Below, in pieces: positions 34,364 to 45,305 of a stretch of 64,000 nt of DNA (positions are counted from its first letter, which is position 1; every line of letters starts with the position of its first letter). Where the stretch lies: contig CM057474.1 in assembly GCA_030035585.1 (NCBI GenBank), forward strand, positions 6,184,001-6,248,000, written 5' to 3'. The DNA is from Dugong dugon (taxonomy: Eukaryota; Chordata; Mammalia; Sirenia; Dugongidae). A program made the position numbers and the translations under genes. The notes under the pieces were generated by a model that saw only the letters and a list, made by a program, of their open reading frames with translations, was not told the DNA's origin and made no database searches.

Positions 34364-35178
34364 ATGCTGAAGATAATTTATAAATGGTTGCAGCAGTACA
34401 ATGATAGGGAATTGCCAGAAATTTAAACCAGATTTAGAAGAGAACATGGAATAAGGGATATCATTCCTGATGTCAGATGGATCTTGGCTGAAAGCAGAGA
34501 ATACCAGAAAGATGTTTACCTGTGTTTTATTGACTATGCAAAGGCATTCAACTGTGTGAATCATAACAAATTATGAATAACTGTGAAGAATGTGCATGCA
34601 GAACCTGTACATAGACCAAGATGCAGTTGTTTGCACAGATTACAGAGATACTGCATGTTTTAAAATCAGGAAGGGTGTATGTCAGGGTTGTATCCTTTCA
34701 CCGTACTTACGCAATCTGTATGCTGAGCAAATAATCCAAGAAGCTGGACTATATGAAGAAGAACAAGGCATTAGGATTGGAGGAAGGCTCATTCACCCTG
34801 CAATATGCAGATAATACAACCTTGCTTGCAGAAAGTGAAGAGGACTTGAAGCACTTACTGATGAAGATCAAAAAACTATAACCTTCAGTATGGATTACAT
34901 CTTAACATAAAGACAATTCCACACAACTGAACCAATAAGCAACATCATAATAAATGGAGAAAATAATGAAGTTGTCAAGGATTTCATTTTACTTGGATCC
35001 ACAATCAGTGCCCATGGAAGCAGTGGTCAAGAGATGAAAGGATGTATTGCACTGGGAAAATCTGCTACAAAAGACCTTTTGAAAATGTTACAAAGCAAAG
35101 ATGTCACCTTGAGGACTAAAGTGTGCCTGATCCAAGCCATGGCATTTTCAATAGCTGTATATGCATGTGAAAGCTGGA
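34364..35178 (+). pseudogene. RTE reverse transcriptase, forward half
   Basis: Begins 'aattatgctgaagataattt' and encodes, with breaks, FIDYAKAFNCVNHNKL (motif A with its catalytic Asp changed to Asn), then KIRKGVCQGCILSPYLRNLYAEQI (34590-34814). A diverged Y-x-D-D region and GKSATKDLLKMLQSKDVTL follow before the LTR interrupts at 35179. Dead copy. Confidence 0.82.
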
Positions 35179-35701
35179 TATCTTAGTCATCTAGTGCTGC
35201 TATAACAGAAATACCACAAGTTGATGGCTTTAACAAAGAGAAATTTATTCTCTCATAGTCTAGGAGGCTAGAAGTCCGAATTCAGGGTGCCAGCTCCAGG
35301 GGAAGGCTTTCTCTGTCTGTGGACTCTGAAGGGAGGTCCTGGTCATTACTCTTCTCCAGTCAAGGAGCTTCTCAACTCAGGGACCCTGGATTCAAAGGAC
35401 ATGCTATTCTCCTGGCTCTTGTTTCTTGGTGGTATGAGGTACCCCTGTCTCTCTGCTCACTTCTCCATTTTATATCTCAAAAGGGATTGGTTTAAGACAC
35501 AACCTAATCATGTAGATTGATTCCTGTCTCATTAACATAACTGCTGATAATCCCACCTTATTAACATCATAGCAGTATGATTTACAACACATAGGAAAAT
35601 CACATCAGATGACAAAATGGTAGACAATCACACAATACTGGGAATCATGGACTAGCTAAGTTGACACACATTTTTGGGGGGACACAATTCAATCCATAAC
35701 A
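35179..35701 (-). mobile_element. Solo MaLR-like LTR inside the RTE
   Basis: Reverse-strand LTR of 523 bases, from 'tatcttagtcatctagtgct' to 'cacaattcaatccataaca'. Flanked by a perfect 5-bp duplication ctgga (35174-35178 and 35702-35706). Removing the LTR and one ctgga restores the RTE reading 'gaaagctggacaat', seen intact in the 2.9- and 45.6-kb copies. The 5-bp duplication fits ERVL/MaLR integrase. Confidence 0.95.
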
Positions 35702-36036
35702 CTGGACAATAAATAAGGAAAGCGGAAGAAGAATTGATACATTTGAATTATGGTGTTGGCAAAGAATAATGAATATACCATGAACTGCCAGAAGAAGGAA
35801 CAAATCTGTTCTTGGAAGGAGTCTGAATTCTTCTTAGGACGGAGGATGATGAGACTTTGTGACGTTGTCATGTACTTTGGACAGGTTATCTGGAGGGCTC
35901 AGTCCCTGGAGAAGGACATCATGCTTGCTAAAGTAGAGGTCCAGCAAAAAATAGGAGGACCCTCAACAAGATGGTGTGACATGGTGGCTGCAACAATGGG
36001 CTCAAACATAGCAATGAGGATAGCACAGGACTGGGC
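35702..36036 (+). pseudogene. RTE C-terminal segment between two LTRs
   Basis: Continues the RTE frame remnants: NKESGRRIDTFEL-like sequence near 35713, then 'gagaaggacatcatgcttgc' (35910), also present in the copies at 3155 and 45860. Heavily mutated. Confidence 0.85.
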
Positions 36037-36568
36037 TGTCACGGATTGAATTGTGTCCCCCAAAAATATGTGTCAAGTTGGTTAGGCCATGATTCCCCGT
36101 ATTGTGTGGTTGTCTTCCATTTCGTGATTTTCCTATGTGTTATAAATCATAATCTCTGCCTGTGATTAAAGAGGATTAGGGTGGATTGTAACACCCTTGC
36201 TCAGGTCACATCCCTGATCCAATGTAAAGGAGAGTTTCTCTGGGGTGTAGCCTGCACCACCTTTTATATTACGAGAAATAAAAGGACAAGAAAGCAAGCA
36301 GAGGGTTGGGGACCTCATACCACCAAGAAAGCAGTGCCAGGAGCAGAGCGCATCCTTTCGACCTGGGGTTCCTGTGTGGAGAAGCTCCTAATCCAAGGGA
36401 AGATTTATGAAGAAGACCCTCCTCCAGAGCTGACAGAGAAAGCCTTCCCCTGGAAGTGATGCCCTGAATTTGGACTTGTAGCCTACTAGATTGTGAGAGA
36501 ATAAATTTTTCTGTTGAAGCTATCCACTTGGGATATTTCTGTTATAGCAGCACTAGATGACTAAGACG
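36037..36568 (+). mobile_element. Solo MaLR-like LTR inside the RTE, opposite orientation
   Basis: Forward-strand LTR of 532 bases, starting 'tgtcacggattgaattgtgt' and ending 'gcactagatgactaagacg' (terminal a changed to g). Flanks tgggc (36032-36036) and taggc (36569-36573) form a 5-bp duplication with one substitution. Removal joins RTE 'caggactgggc' to 'agtgtttcgttctg'. The open frame 36181-36459 lies within the LTR and is not a gene. Confidence 0.93.
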
Positions 36569-36654
36569 TAGGCAGTGTTTCGTTCTGTTGTACATAGGGT
36601 TGCTATGAGTTAGAACTCACTGGAGGGAACCTAACAACAACAACAACAGCAACA
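36569..36654 (+). repeat. RTE 3' tail
   Basis: 'catagggttgctatgagtta' followed by 'ggaacctaacaacaacaac' to about 36654. Same terminal pattern as the copy ending at 3363. Confidence 0.9.
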
Positions 36655-36680
36655 TTTTTGGCAATACTATCATAGGAATT

Positions 36681-36761
36681 CCCTATGGCACGGTTCTACT
36701 CTGTCTATAGGGTTGCTATGAGTCAAAATTGACTCTATGGCAGTGAGTTTGGTTTTGTTTA
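36681..36761 (+). repeat. 5'-truncated AfroSINE with 12-bp target duplication
   Basis: Only the last 81 bases are present ('ccctatggcacggttctact' to 'tttggttttgttt'). Flanked by identical 12-mers atcataggaatt at 36669-36680 and 36762-36773. The truncation therefore happened during integration, not by later loss. Confidence 0.93.
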
Positions 36762-36792
36762 ATCATAGGAATTAAATAACTGGTTAAAACCA

Positions 36793-36887
36793 AAGAAAAC
36801 TTGTTTTCTTCCAGTTGATTCCAACTCATAATGACCCAATAGGACAGGACAGAACTACACTGTAAGGTTTCCAAGGCTGTAATCTTT
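36793..36887 (-). repeat. AfroSINE, 3' part (split by L1)
   Basis: 'cttccagttgattccaactc' to 'ccaaggctgtaatcttt'. The SINE resumes at 40158 after the L1 with the same last 15 bases repeated. Long subtype. Confidence 0.88.
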
Positions 36888-36894
36888 TTTTTTT

Positions 36895-37225
36895 AGGTGA
36901 GAATTTTAGTGAATTCTCTTTCAAAACTGACAAGAATTTACAAACAATGGAGTCCGGTAGACCTGTTTCTTTTTCTTCTTCCTCATTTAGAGAGATAGAA
37001 CTCTAGTTATTTCCCAGAAAAGTAATATCTCCAAATGTGTTCTCTTCTTTTGGAAAAATATGTTGCATCTCTATATAAGATAGTAAGTCCTGGAGCAGTA
37101 CTAAAATCATCTAGACTTCATTAATCAGTTGTATAACAGTACTTGATATTTTGTAGTGCTCTTAATATAGTAGATGCCATTTAAGGTTAGGTTCACATTA
37201 GCAAACAATGTGCTTCATATGTATT
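36895..37225 (-). other. Non-L1 segment inside the L1 target duplication
   Basis: Lies between the L1 poly-A tract near 37229 and the outer poly-T at 36884-36894. On the L1 strand, an ACTAAA variant polyadenylation signal (plus 'tttagt', 36905-36910) stands about 10-15 bases before the outer tail. Read as sequence downstream of a source L1 that was co-transcribed and carried here. Confidence 0.65.
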
Positions 37226-38243
37226 TTCAAGAGCATTTTTTTAAAATTGTACGTTAGATGAAGGTTTACAGAGCAAACTAGTTTCTCATTAAACAGTTAG
37301 TACGCATATTGTTTTATGACATTGGTTAACAACCCCACGACATGTCAACACTCTCCCTTCTCGACCTTGGGTTCCCTATTACCAGCTTTCCTGTCACCTC
37401 CTGCCTTCTAGTCCTTGTCCCTGGGCTGTTGTGACCCTTTAGTCTTGTTTTGTTTTAGGGGCCTCTCTAATCTGTGGCTGAAGGGTGAACCTCGGGAGTG
37501 ACTTCATTACTGAGCTAAAAGGGTGTTAGGGGCCATACTCTCAGGGTTTCTCCAGTCTCTGTCTGGCCAGTAAGTCTGGTCTTTTTTTGTGAGTTAGAAT
37601 TTTGTTCTATATTTTTCTCCAGCTCTGTCTGGGACCCTCTGTTGTAATCCCTGTCAGAGCAGTCAGTGGTGGTAGCTGGGCACCATCTAGTTGTACTGGA
37701 CTCAGTCTGGTGGAGGCCATGGTAGATGTTGTCCATTGGACTAATCGTTTCCTTCCTTGTATCTTTGGTTTTCTTCTTTCTACCTTGCTCCCAAAGGGGT
37801 GAGACCAGTGGAGTAATCTTAGATGGCTGCTCACAGGCTTTTAAGACCCCAGACACTACTCATCAAAGTAGAATGCAGAACATTTTCTTCATAAACTATG
37901 TTATGCCAATTGAGCTAGATGTTCCTTAAGACCATGGTCCCCACAGCCCTCAGCATAGCAATTCGGTCCCTCAGGGAGTTTGGATGTGTCTATGGAGCTT
38001 CCATGGCCTTGCCTGGTACAAGCTGTGCTGGCTTTCCCAGTACTGTGTGCTTCTTACCCTTTACCAAAATTACCGCTTATCTATTGTCTATTTAGTGTTT
38101 TTCCATCCCCTCCCCTCCCTTGTAACCATCAAAGATGATTTTCTTTTAAACGTTTTCATGAGTTTTTATAGTAGTGTTCTCATACAATATTTGTCCTTTA
38201 GTGATGGACTTATTTCATTCAGCATAATGCCCTCCAGATTCGT
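37226..38243 (-). repeat. L1 3' UTR (afrotherian L1 type)
   Basis: About 1 kb following the ORF2 stop, ending at the A-rich end seen as ttttttt on the plus strand near 37229. Contains 'gatgaaggtttacagagca' and 'tttctccagtctctgtctgg'. Open frames on both strands at 37515-37929 lie here and have no coding meaning. Confidence 0.85.
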
Positions 38244-40157
38244 TCATGCTATGAGATGCTTTACAGGTTCATCATTGTTCTTTATCATTGCATAATACTC
38301 CATTGTGTGTATGTACCATAGTTTGTTTTTCCATTCATCTGTTGATGGGCATCTAGGTTGTTTCCATCTTTTTCCTATTGTGAACAAGGCTGCAATGAAC
38401 ATGGGTGTGCAGATGTCTATTTGTGTGACGACTCTTATTTCTCTAGGATATATTCCCAGGAGTGGGATTGCTGGATCATATGGTATCTCTATTTCTAGCT
38501 TTCTAAGGAAGTTCCATATTGTTTTCCAAAATGGTTGTATCATTTTGCCTTCCCACCAGCAGTGCATAAGAGTTCTAATCTCCCTGCAGCCTCTCCAACA
38601 TTTGTTATTTCTAGTTTTTTTGATTCGTGCGAGTAATGCCGGGGTGAGATGGTATCTCACTGTGGTTTTGATTTGCATTTCTCTAATAGCTAGTGATCAC
38701 GAGCATTTCCTCATGTGTCTGTTGGCCACTTGAATGTCTTTTTTGGTGGAGTGTTTGTTCATTTCCTTTGCCCATTTTTTAATTGGATTATTTGTCTTTT
38801 TCTTGTACAGGTGTTGGATTTTTCTGTGAATTTTAGAGATTAGACCTCTGTCTGATTTGTCATGGCCAATTTTTTTTTCCCAGTCTGTAGGTTCTCCTTT
38901 CATTCTTTTGGTGAAGTCTTTTGATGAGCCTAAGTGTTTAATTTTTAGAAGATCCCAGTTATCTAGCTTATCTTCTGGAGTTTGTGTATTGTTGGTTATG
39001 GTTTGTATCCTGTTAATGCCTTGTATTAGGGCCTCTAACATTGATCCTATTTTTTCTTCTGTGGACTTTATAGTTTTTGGCTTTGTATTTAGGTCTTTGA
39101 TCCATTTGGAATCAGTTTTTGTATATGGTGTGAGGTATGGGTCCTGTTTCATTTTTTTTGCAGATGGACATCCAGTTTTGCTAGCACCATTTGTTAAAAA
39201 GACTGTCTTTTCCCCATTTGATGGACTTTGGGCCCTTGTCAAAGATCAGGTGACTGTAGGTGGATAGAATTACATCTGGATTCTCAATTCTCAATGTAGC
39301 TATCATCGTACGGTACCAGGCTGTTTTGACTACTGTAGCTGTATAGTAGGTTCTGAGGCCAGGTAGTGCTAGTACTCCTACTTTATTCTTGTACTTCGAT
39401 AGTGCTTTACTTATCTGGGGCTTCTTCCCATTCCATATTAATTTAATGATTAGTTTTTCCATCTCTTTAAAGAATGTTGTTGGTATTTGGATTGGGATTG
39501 CTTTGTATTTGTAAATTGCTTTGGGTAGACTTGTCATTTTCACAGTGTTGAGTCTACCTATCCATGAGCATGGCATGTTTTTCCATTTATGTAGATCTCT
39601 TTTGGTTTCTTGCAGTAGTGTTTTGTAGTTTTCTATGTATAGGTATTTCACATCCCTGGTTAGATTTATTCCTATGTATTTAATTTTTTTAGGGGCTATG
39701 ATAAACTGTCTTGTTTTCCTGATTTCCTTTTCATTGTTCTCTTTATTGGTGTATAGGAATCCAACCGATTTTTGTGTGTTTATCTTGTATCCCGCTACTC
39801 TGCTGACTCTTTCAATTAGTTCCAGTAGTATTCTTGTGGAATCTTTTGGGTTTTCTATGTATAGTATCATATCATCTGCAAACAGGGACAGTTTAACTTC
39901 TTCATTACCAATTTGGATGCCCTTTACTTCTTTTTCTTGCCTTACTGCTCTGGCTAGGACTTCCTGCACAATGTTAAATGGGAGTGGTGATAAAGGGCAT
40001 CGTTGTCTTGTTCCTGTTCTCAAGGAGAATGTTTTCAGTCTATCTCCATTAAAAATGATGTTGGATGTTGGTTTTGCACAGATGCCCTTTATTATGCTGA
40101 GAAATTTCCCTTCAGTGCCTATTTTATTGAAAGTTGTTTATCAGGAATGTGTGTTGG
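38244..40157 (-). pseudogene. L1 ORF2 C-terminal half (reverse transcriptase active site to end)
   Basis: Remnant of the L1 endonuclease/reverse transcriptase. The piece 39181-40023 contains [14 protein letters not shown], then [15 protein letters not shown] with the F-A-D-D catalytic box, and [16 protein letters not shown]. It ends in a stop codon at the NKWC position near 39181. A frame shift in the run of eight T at 39152-39159 moves the frame to 38697-39242 (SKWIKDLNTKP, NPIKKWAKEMNKH). An in-frame TGA near 38698 splits off the C-terminal part (38244-38678: [43 protein letters not shown]). The endonuclease and ORF1 are absent because of 5' truncation. Confidence 0.93.
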
Positions 40158-40192
40158 AAGGCTGTAATCTTTACAGAAGCCAACTGCCAGTG
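40158..40192 (-). repeat. AfroSINE continuation right of L1
   Basis: 'aaggctgtaatcttt' then 'acagaagccaactgccag', continuing the SINE body interrupted at 36887. It loses similarity after about 40192, so the SINE head is missing. Confidence 0.75.
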
Positions 40193-40605
40193 GCTTATCC
40201 TAGGGTATTGCAGTGGCCCTGGGCACGTGGTACCACTGAGCATTTTCTACTAAACTGGTGTGGCCCAAAGTCCTCCTTAAGCATGGTAATCTTAATTAAA
40301 AGATCAATGAGCTTGACTTGTAGTTTTGAGCTGATATTATGCTAAAGTTATCTAAAAAAGTGGTGTCAGATGTTTGGACAGGGGCGCAGTTTGGGTGCTT
40401 GCTGTAGGTGTCATTTTCCATAGATGTGCTGCTGTTCAGTGGTGCCATGCGCCCAGGGCCAGTGCAATACCTGCCATACTTGCCATACCCTAGTTATGCC
40501 TGCCTCTGCCTGCCTCATTTTTCTCCAGTGGAGTGAGTGGTGGTTCGACACGACCTTTTTGTTAGCAGCCAAGGGCTTAAGTACTTTGCTACCTGGGCTC
40601 CTCAA
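40193..40605. repeat. Inverted short repeats and AfroSINE-like head
   Basis: 40201-40239 is the approximate reverse complement of 40436-40474 (shared core 'gcccagggcca'), about 200 bases apart. At 40541-40602 the phrase 'cctttttgttagcagccaag' to 'gctacctgggctcc' matches a reverse-strand AfroSINE head. Confidence 0.6.
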
Positions 40606-43162
40606 AGAAGTGATTAGGAGTTGACAAAATCATTAAAATATATTGTTCAACTTAAGCTACATATACAGGTGCACTTTTCCTAAATTTTAATTGTTGTTTA
40701 TAAATTGAATTTTACATGTTACCTATTTTTGCAAAAATGGCAAGCTAATAACTGATTAGTAAGAAAATGAGATGTGTTGACAAAATTTCCTTCCCTGTTT
40801 CAATGATTTTAAGTAAATCTTACAAATGTTTGTATAAAATCATATTTAATTTTACTGGAATAAGTACGTAATTAAAAAAAAATACAGTTGGCATATTAAA
40901 TGCATTCCAAATCACAAGACACTCTAGTCTTTGTCATTATCAAGCACTTTCTTCAAGATTGCATTCTATTTGTTCTCCATTTAAGAATTTTGTTGTTGTT
41001 TAGTTCTTAGACTGTTGTGACTTTTTAAAAAATTTACTCCATTTCATTTAAATTCAGCAGAAAATAGTCAAAATTAGGGAAGAGAAAATTCTCTTAATTC
41101 TTTATCCTCACTGCCTTAGGCTTCCTCTTCCCCCACCTTTGCAGGCCTTAGTTCTAACCTAGTAGTAAATGAGACTTACCCTCATTTTTAGTCCTTCAAA
41201 GAAGAATTTACTATTGTGCTTGGTAAAACTTTCTGATCTTTGGCAGGTCCCAAAACAGAATTTTTGGCAAAAGAGCTAGACTTACAAACAGAAAATGTAG
41301 TTCTAGATCACCTCCAACATTCGATACCCATGGGGTGTTGGATAAATCATGTAATATCATTTAAAGGAGAAAATAATGCTCTTATGCTTTCTCTGAGGAT
41401 TGCTGTGCAAATGATTTGCAAATTCTATATATTTAGATTTTATTATTCTTTAATACACTTTCCCATTTTTAAAGAGGGCTGCATTAAAACTATAATAGCA
41501 AATTACTTACTTGGTTTTTAAAGTTCTCAAGGACAATCTTTCTAGATATAAACCATTTTAATGAGTCACATTCAATAAGTAAGATAAATCTGTATTTAAG
41601 AATATAAGTTTATTGTCCTTTAAATAAGCCAACTAATAACAATTTCTAAGGAACGTGAGTGAGTCAATTCTCTTCAATTCCCAGTTCAAGTGCAAAAGCA
41701 GTCTACTTATGGTTACCTTTTGTGAAGCTTACATTTTTATAAGAAAAATTTTACCAGGGTGATTGTCTTAGTTATTTCTATTTGAGTAACGGTATCTAAT
41801 AAAGCAATCAGATTGATACCCAGCTCAATAGGAGAGAAAATAATAGGATATCTTCACATTTCATGCCTAGAAATCATGTCTTCAGTTACTTTGTTTCTTT
41901 TTTTATTGTGGTGTGAAGAGTAGAAAGGAAAGTTCCTCTCTGCAGGAGAAGTTTTACAGAGATGGTAACCTGGTTATACTCTGACTTTTAGGAATCCTTG
42001 CAGAGTTCAGAAAAACACATTTCTCAGTTTAAAAATATATGGTAATTTTTGTTTGAATTTGGATTCTCTTTGATCCCCAGACTTTGTTTGAAAAACTTGA
42101 GGAAGTAGGAGAAGGAATCAGATGGTGATGGAACTCATGTGGCTAACTCAGGTGGCTAAGATGGCACCCTCTGGTCCTGTGATGCTTCAGACAGATTCCT
42201 TTGTATAGTCAGCAGGGAAAGAGGTTCTTTTTATTATAAACAACAACAAAAATACAGGCTTCCTTTATCTACAACGTATTATGGACTGCTAAGCTCATTG
42301 GAAAAAAAATCCAGCAGAATAGTCAAATCTTTTTTTTTCTTTCTTCTCCATGATATCTAGCTTTTGATTATGAGAAAACTAAAAGGGGTTATGTGCTTTT
42401 GAACCAAAATTGGGTGAAGAGACAGGTGAGTGACTATTCTGAGACCTTCTCAAACTCTATTAGAGAAAGGTCAGTGTGCTGGGGTAAATTTTCCATTTCC
42501 ATGCTTTAAAGAAATATTTTCCTAAACAATTCCTTTCTGGTAGGGAATTTTCAAGCAGAGCACATTTAGAGAGAAAATTCTTTTTCTACTATTTCAAAAA
42601 AATTGTGTACGAATGTTTGTGTGTGTAAAACACAACACTCCACAAGATATGTGATTTCAAAAATTCTTTACATTACCTCTCAGTATCACCTACAGAGTAC
42701 ATTTGCTTGTACTGAACCAGCGTAATAACCAGGGATTCAATACATTGTTTAAAGTAGAAATTTTATATTTTCATATTATTCTTAATAATTTACTTTTGAA
42801 TGCTCTTAACATATTTCACTCTGATAATTTTGTATATAGATTTTCCTGTTCAGCAAGTGTTCCGCTGTTACGGCTCACCATAGGAAGAACAGAATAATGT
42901 CTTTTAGCAGATTACAAAAAAACATTGCTTCAGAAGGCATTGCAATTTAAAAACAATTAAATATAACTTAATAAGGGTAATTTAGATGAATGTGTAGAGA
43001 TGGAAAAAAAATGAAAAGCATCCAATAAAATGTATATGTTCATTCATTTAAAGGTCTGCAGCAATACAACAATATTTAGAAGTATGTTTGTTTATGCTAA
43101 AGAGTATAGTGTCATTTCAATAAGAAAAAATAAAAATAATGTGACAATATAATATATATGAT
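40606..43162. other. Unassigned intergenic DNA, 2.5 kb
   Basis: AT-rich; no exon or confident repeat. The plus frame at 41240-41521 (93 codons) shows no domain or splice context. Confidence 0.4.
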
Positions 43163-45305
43163 TGTGTCATCTACATATTGAAGGTTGTTAGTGAGTCTTC
43201 CTCCAATCCTGATACCCCGTTCTTTTTCCTATAGTCCAGTGTCTCGGATTATTTGCTCAGCATACAGACTGAATAAGTATGGTGAAAGGATACAACCCTG
43301 ATGCCCACCTTTCCTGATTTTAAACCACTCAGTATCCCCTTGTTCCGTTCAAATGACTGCCTCTTTCTCTATGTACAGGCTCCACATGAGCACAATTAAG
43401 TGTTTTGGAATTACCACTGTTTGCAATGTTATCCGTAATTTGTTATGATCCACACAGTTGAATGCCTTGGCATATTCTATAAAACTCAGGTAAACATTTT
43501 TCTGGTATTCTCTGCTTTTAGCCATGATCCATCTGACATCAGCAATGATATCCCTCATTCCAGTCCTCTTTTGAATCCAGCTTAAATTTCTGGCAGTTCC
43601 TTGTCAATGCACTACTGCAACTGCTTTTGAATGATCTTCAGCAGAACTTTACTTGTGTGGTATTAATGATATTGTTCGATAATTTCCCCGTTCTGTTGGA
43701 TCACCTTTCTTTGGAATGGGCACAAATATGGATCTCTTCCAGTGAGTTGGCCAGGTAGCTGTTTTCCTAATTTCTTGACATAGACGAGTGAGCACCTTCA
43801 GTGCTGCATTCGTTTGTTGAAATATCTCAATTGGTATTCCGTCAATTCGTGGAGTCTTGATTTTTGCCAATGCCTTCAGTGCAGCTTCCTTCAGTACTAT
43901 AGGTTCTTGATCATATGCTACAGCCTGAAATAGTTGAACATTGGCTAATTCTTTTTGGTACAGTGACTCTGTGTATTTCTTCCATCTTCTTTTGATGCTT
44001 TCTGTATCTTCCAATATATTGCCCACAGAATCCTTCAATACTGCAATTTGAGGATTAAATTTTCCTTCAGTTCTTTCAACTTGAGAAATGCTGAGCATGG
44101 TCTTCCCTTTTCTACCTCCAGGTCTTTCCATATGTCATTATAATATTTTACTTTGTCTTCTCGAGCTGCCCTTTGAAATCTTCTGTTCAGCTTTTTCACT
44201 TCATCATTTCTTCCATTCACTTCAGCTATGCTATATGCAAGAGCAAGTTTCAGATTCTCTTCTGACACTCATTTTGGACTTTTCTCTCTTTCCTGTCTTT
44301 TTAACAACCTTTTGCTTTCTTCATGTATGATCCCACAACTCGTCTGGTCTGGGGTCATTAGTGTTCAATGCATCAAATCTATTCTTGAGATGGTCTCTAA
44401 ATTCAGGTAGGATATACTCAAGTTCATATTTTGGCTCCCGTGGACTTCTTTTAATTTTGTTTATCTTCAACTTGAACTTGCATATGAGCAATTGATGGCC
44501 TGTTCTGCAGCTGGCCATCTTGTTCTGATGGATGATATTGTGCTTCTCCATTGTCTCTTTCCACAGATATAGCCCATTTGATTCCTGTGTATTCCATCCA
44601 GTGAGGTCCACATGTATAGTTACTGTTAATGTTGTTGAAGAAAGGTATTAGCAGCGAATAAATCCTTTTTCTTGAAGATTCTATCATGTGATCTCTGATG
44701 TTGTTTCTATAACCAAGGCCATATTTTCCCATTACCAATCCTTTGTTTCCAACTTTTGCATTTCAATCACCAGTAATTATCCATCAATCTTGATTGCATG
44801 TTTGATCAATTTAGACTGCAGAAGTTGGTCAAAATCTTCAATTTCCTCATCTTTGGCCTTAGTGGTTGGCACATAAATTTGAATAACAGTCTTACTAACT
44901 GAACTTCCTTGTAGACATATGGATATTATCCTATCACTGACAGAATTGTACTTCAAGGTAGATCTTGAAATGTTCTTTTTGACGATGAATGTGACACCAC
45001 CATTCCTCTTTGTCATTCCTGGCATAGTAGACCATATGATTTTCTGATTCAAAATGGCCAATATCAGTCCATTTCAGCTCATTAATGCTTAGGATATTGA
45101 TCCTTATATGTTCCATTTCATTTTTGATGATTTCCAACTTTCCTAGAATCATACTTCTTGCATTCCATCTTCAGATTTTTGATGGGTATTTGCAGCTGTT
45201 CCTTTTCATTTGGAGTCATGCCACATCAATAATGGAGGTTACAAAAGCTTTACTCCATCAATGTAATTAGAGTCATCTCTACTTTGAGGAGGCAGTTCTT
45301 CCCCA
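43163..45305 (-). pseudogene. RTE endonuclease and reverse transcriptase N-terminal half, inverted
   Basis: Endonuclease pieces at 44934-45152 (INILSINELKWTDIGHFESENH) and 44777-45061 (TLKYNSVSDRIISICLQ). A polymerase finger piece at 43649-44131 ends KGDPTERGNYRTISLI. Motif A at 43349-43558 reads YAKAFNCVDHNKL, so the first catalytic Asp is Asn. Several frame breaks; not functional. Confidence 0.85.

Larger units (their letters stand above)
32398..36664 (+). mobile_element. Single RTE insertion with inverted 5' half, bounded by 10-bp target duplication
   Basis: The left part (about 32404-34363) is RTE in reverse orientation, running from mid reverse transcriptase to near the 5' end. The right part (34364-36654) is RTE in forward orientation, from almost the same mid-RT point to the (CAA)n tail. 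The two internal breakpoints overlap by roughly 35 bases of RTE. The outer edges carry the same 10-mer tttttggcaa (32398-32407 and 36655-36664). This is the layout expected from twin priming of one RNA. Two LTRs (35179-35701, 36037-36568) were inserted later. Coding capacity is lost. Confidence 0.85.
36888..40157 (-). mobile_element. 5'-truncated young L1 with candidate 3' transduction
   Basis: A reverse-strand L1 whose poly-T (36884-36894) lies at its left boundary. The 15-mer aaggctgtaatcttt occurs at both edges (36873-36887, 40158-40172). From left: poly-T, about 335 bases not recognisable as L1 (36895-37225), the L1 3' UTR (about 37226-38243), then the C-terminal half of ORF2 to the truncation at 40157. 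Only a few lesions in ORF2 indicate a relatively recent insertion. Confidence 0.92.

Noticed and set aside
36181..36459. 92-codon open frame, plus strand
   Set aside because: Internal to the LTR at 36037-36568.
35174..36573. A single provirus with two LTRs
   Set aside because: The LTRs are in opposite orientation, have separate 5-bp duplications, and RTE sequence lies between them.
37515..37929. Open frames on both strands
   Set aside because: They lie in the L1 3' UTR, which is non-coding.
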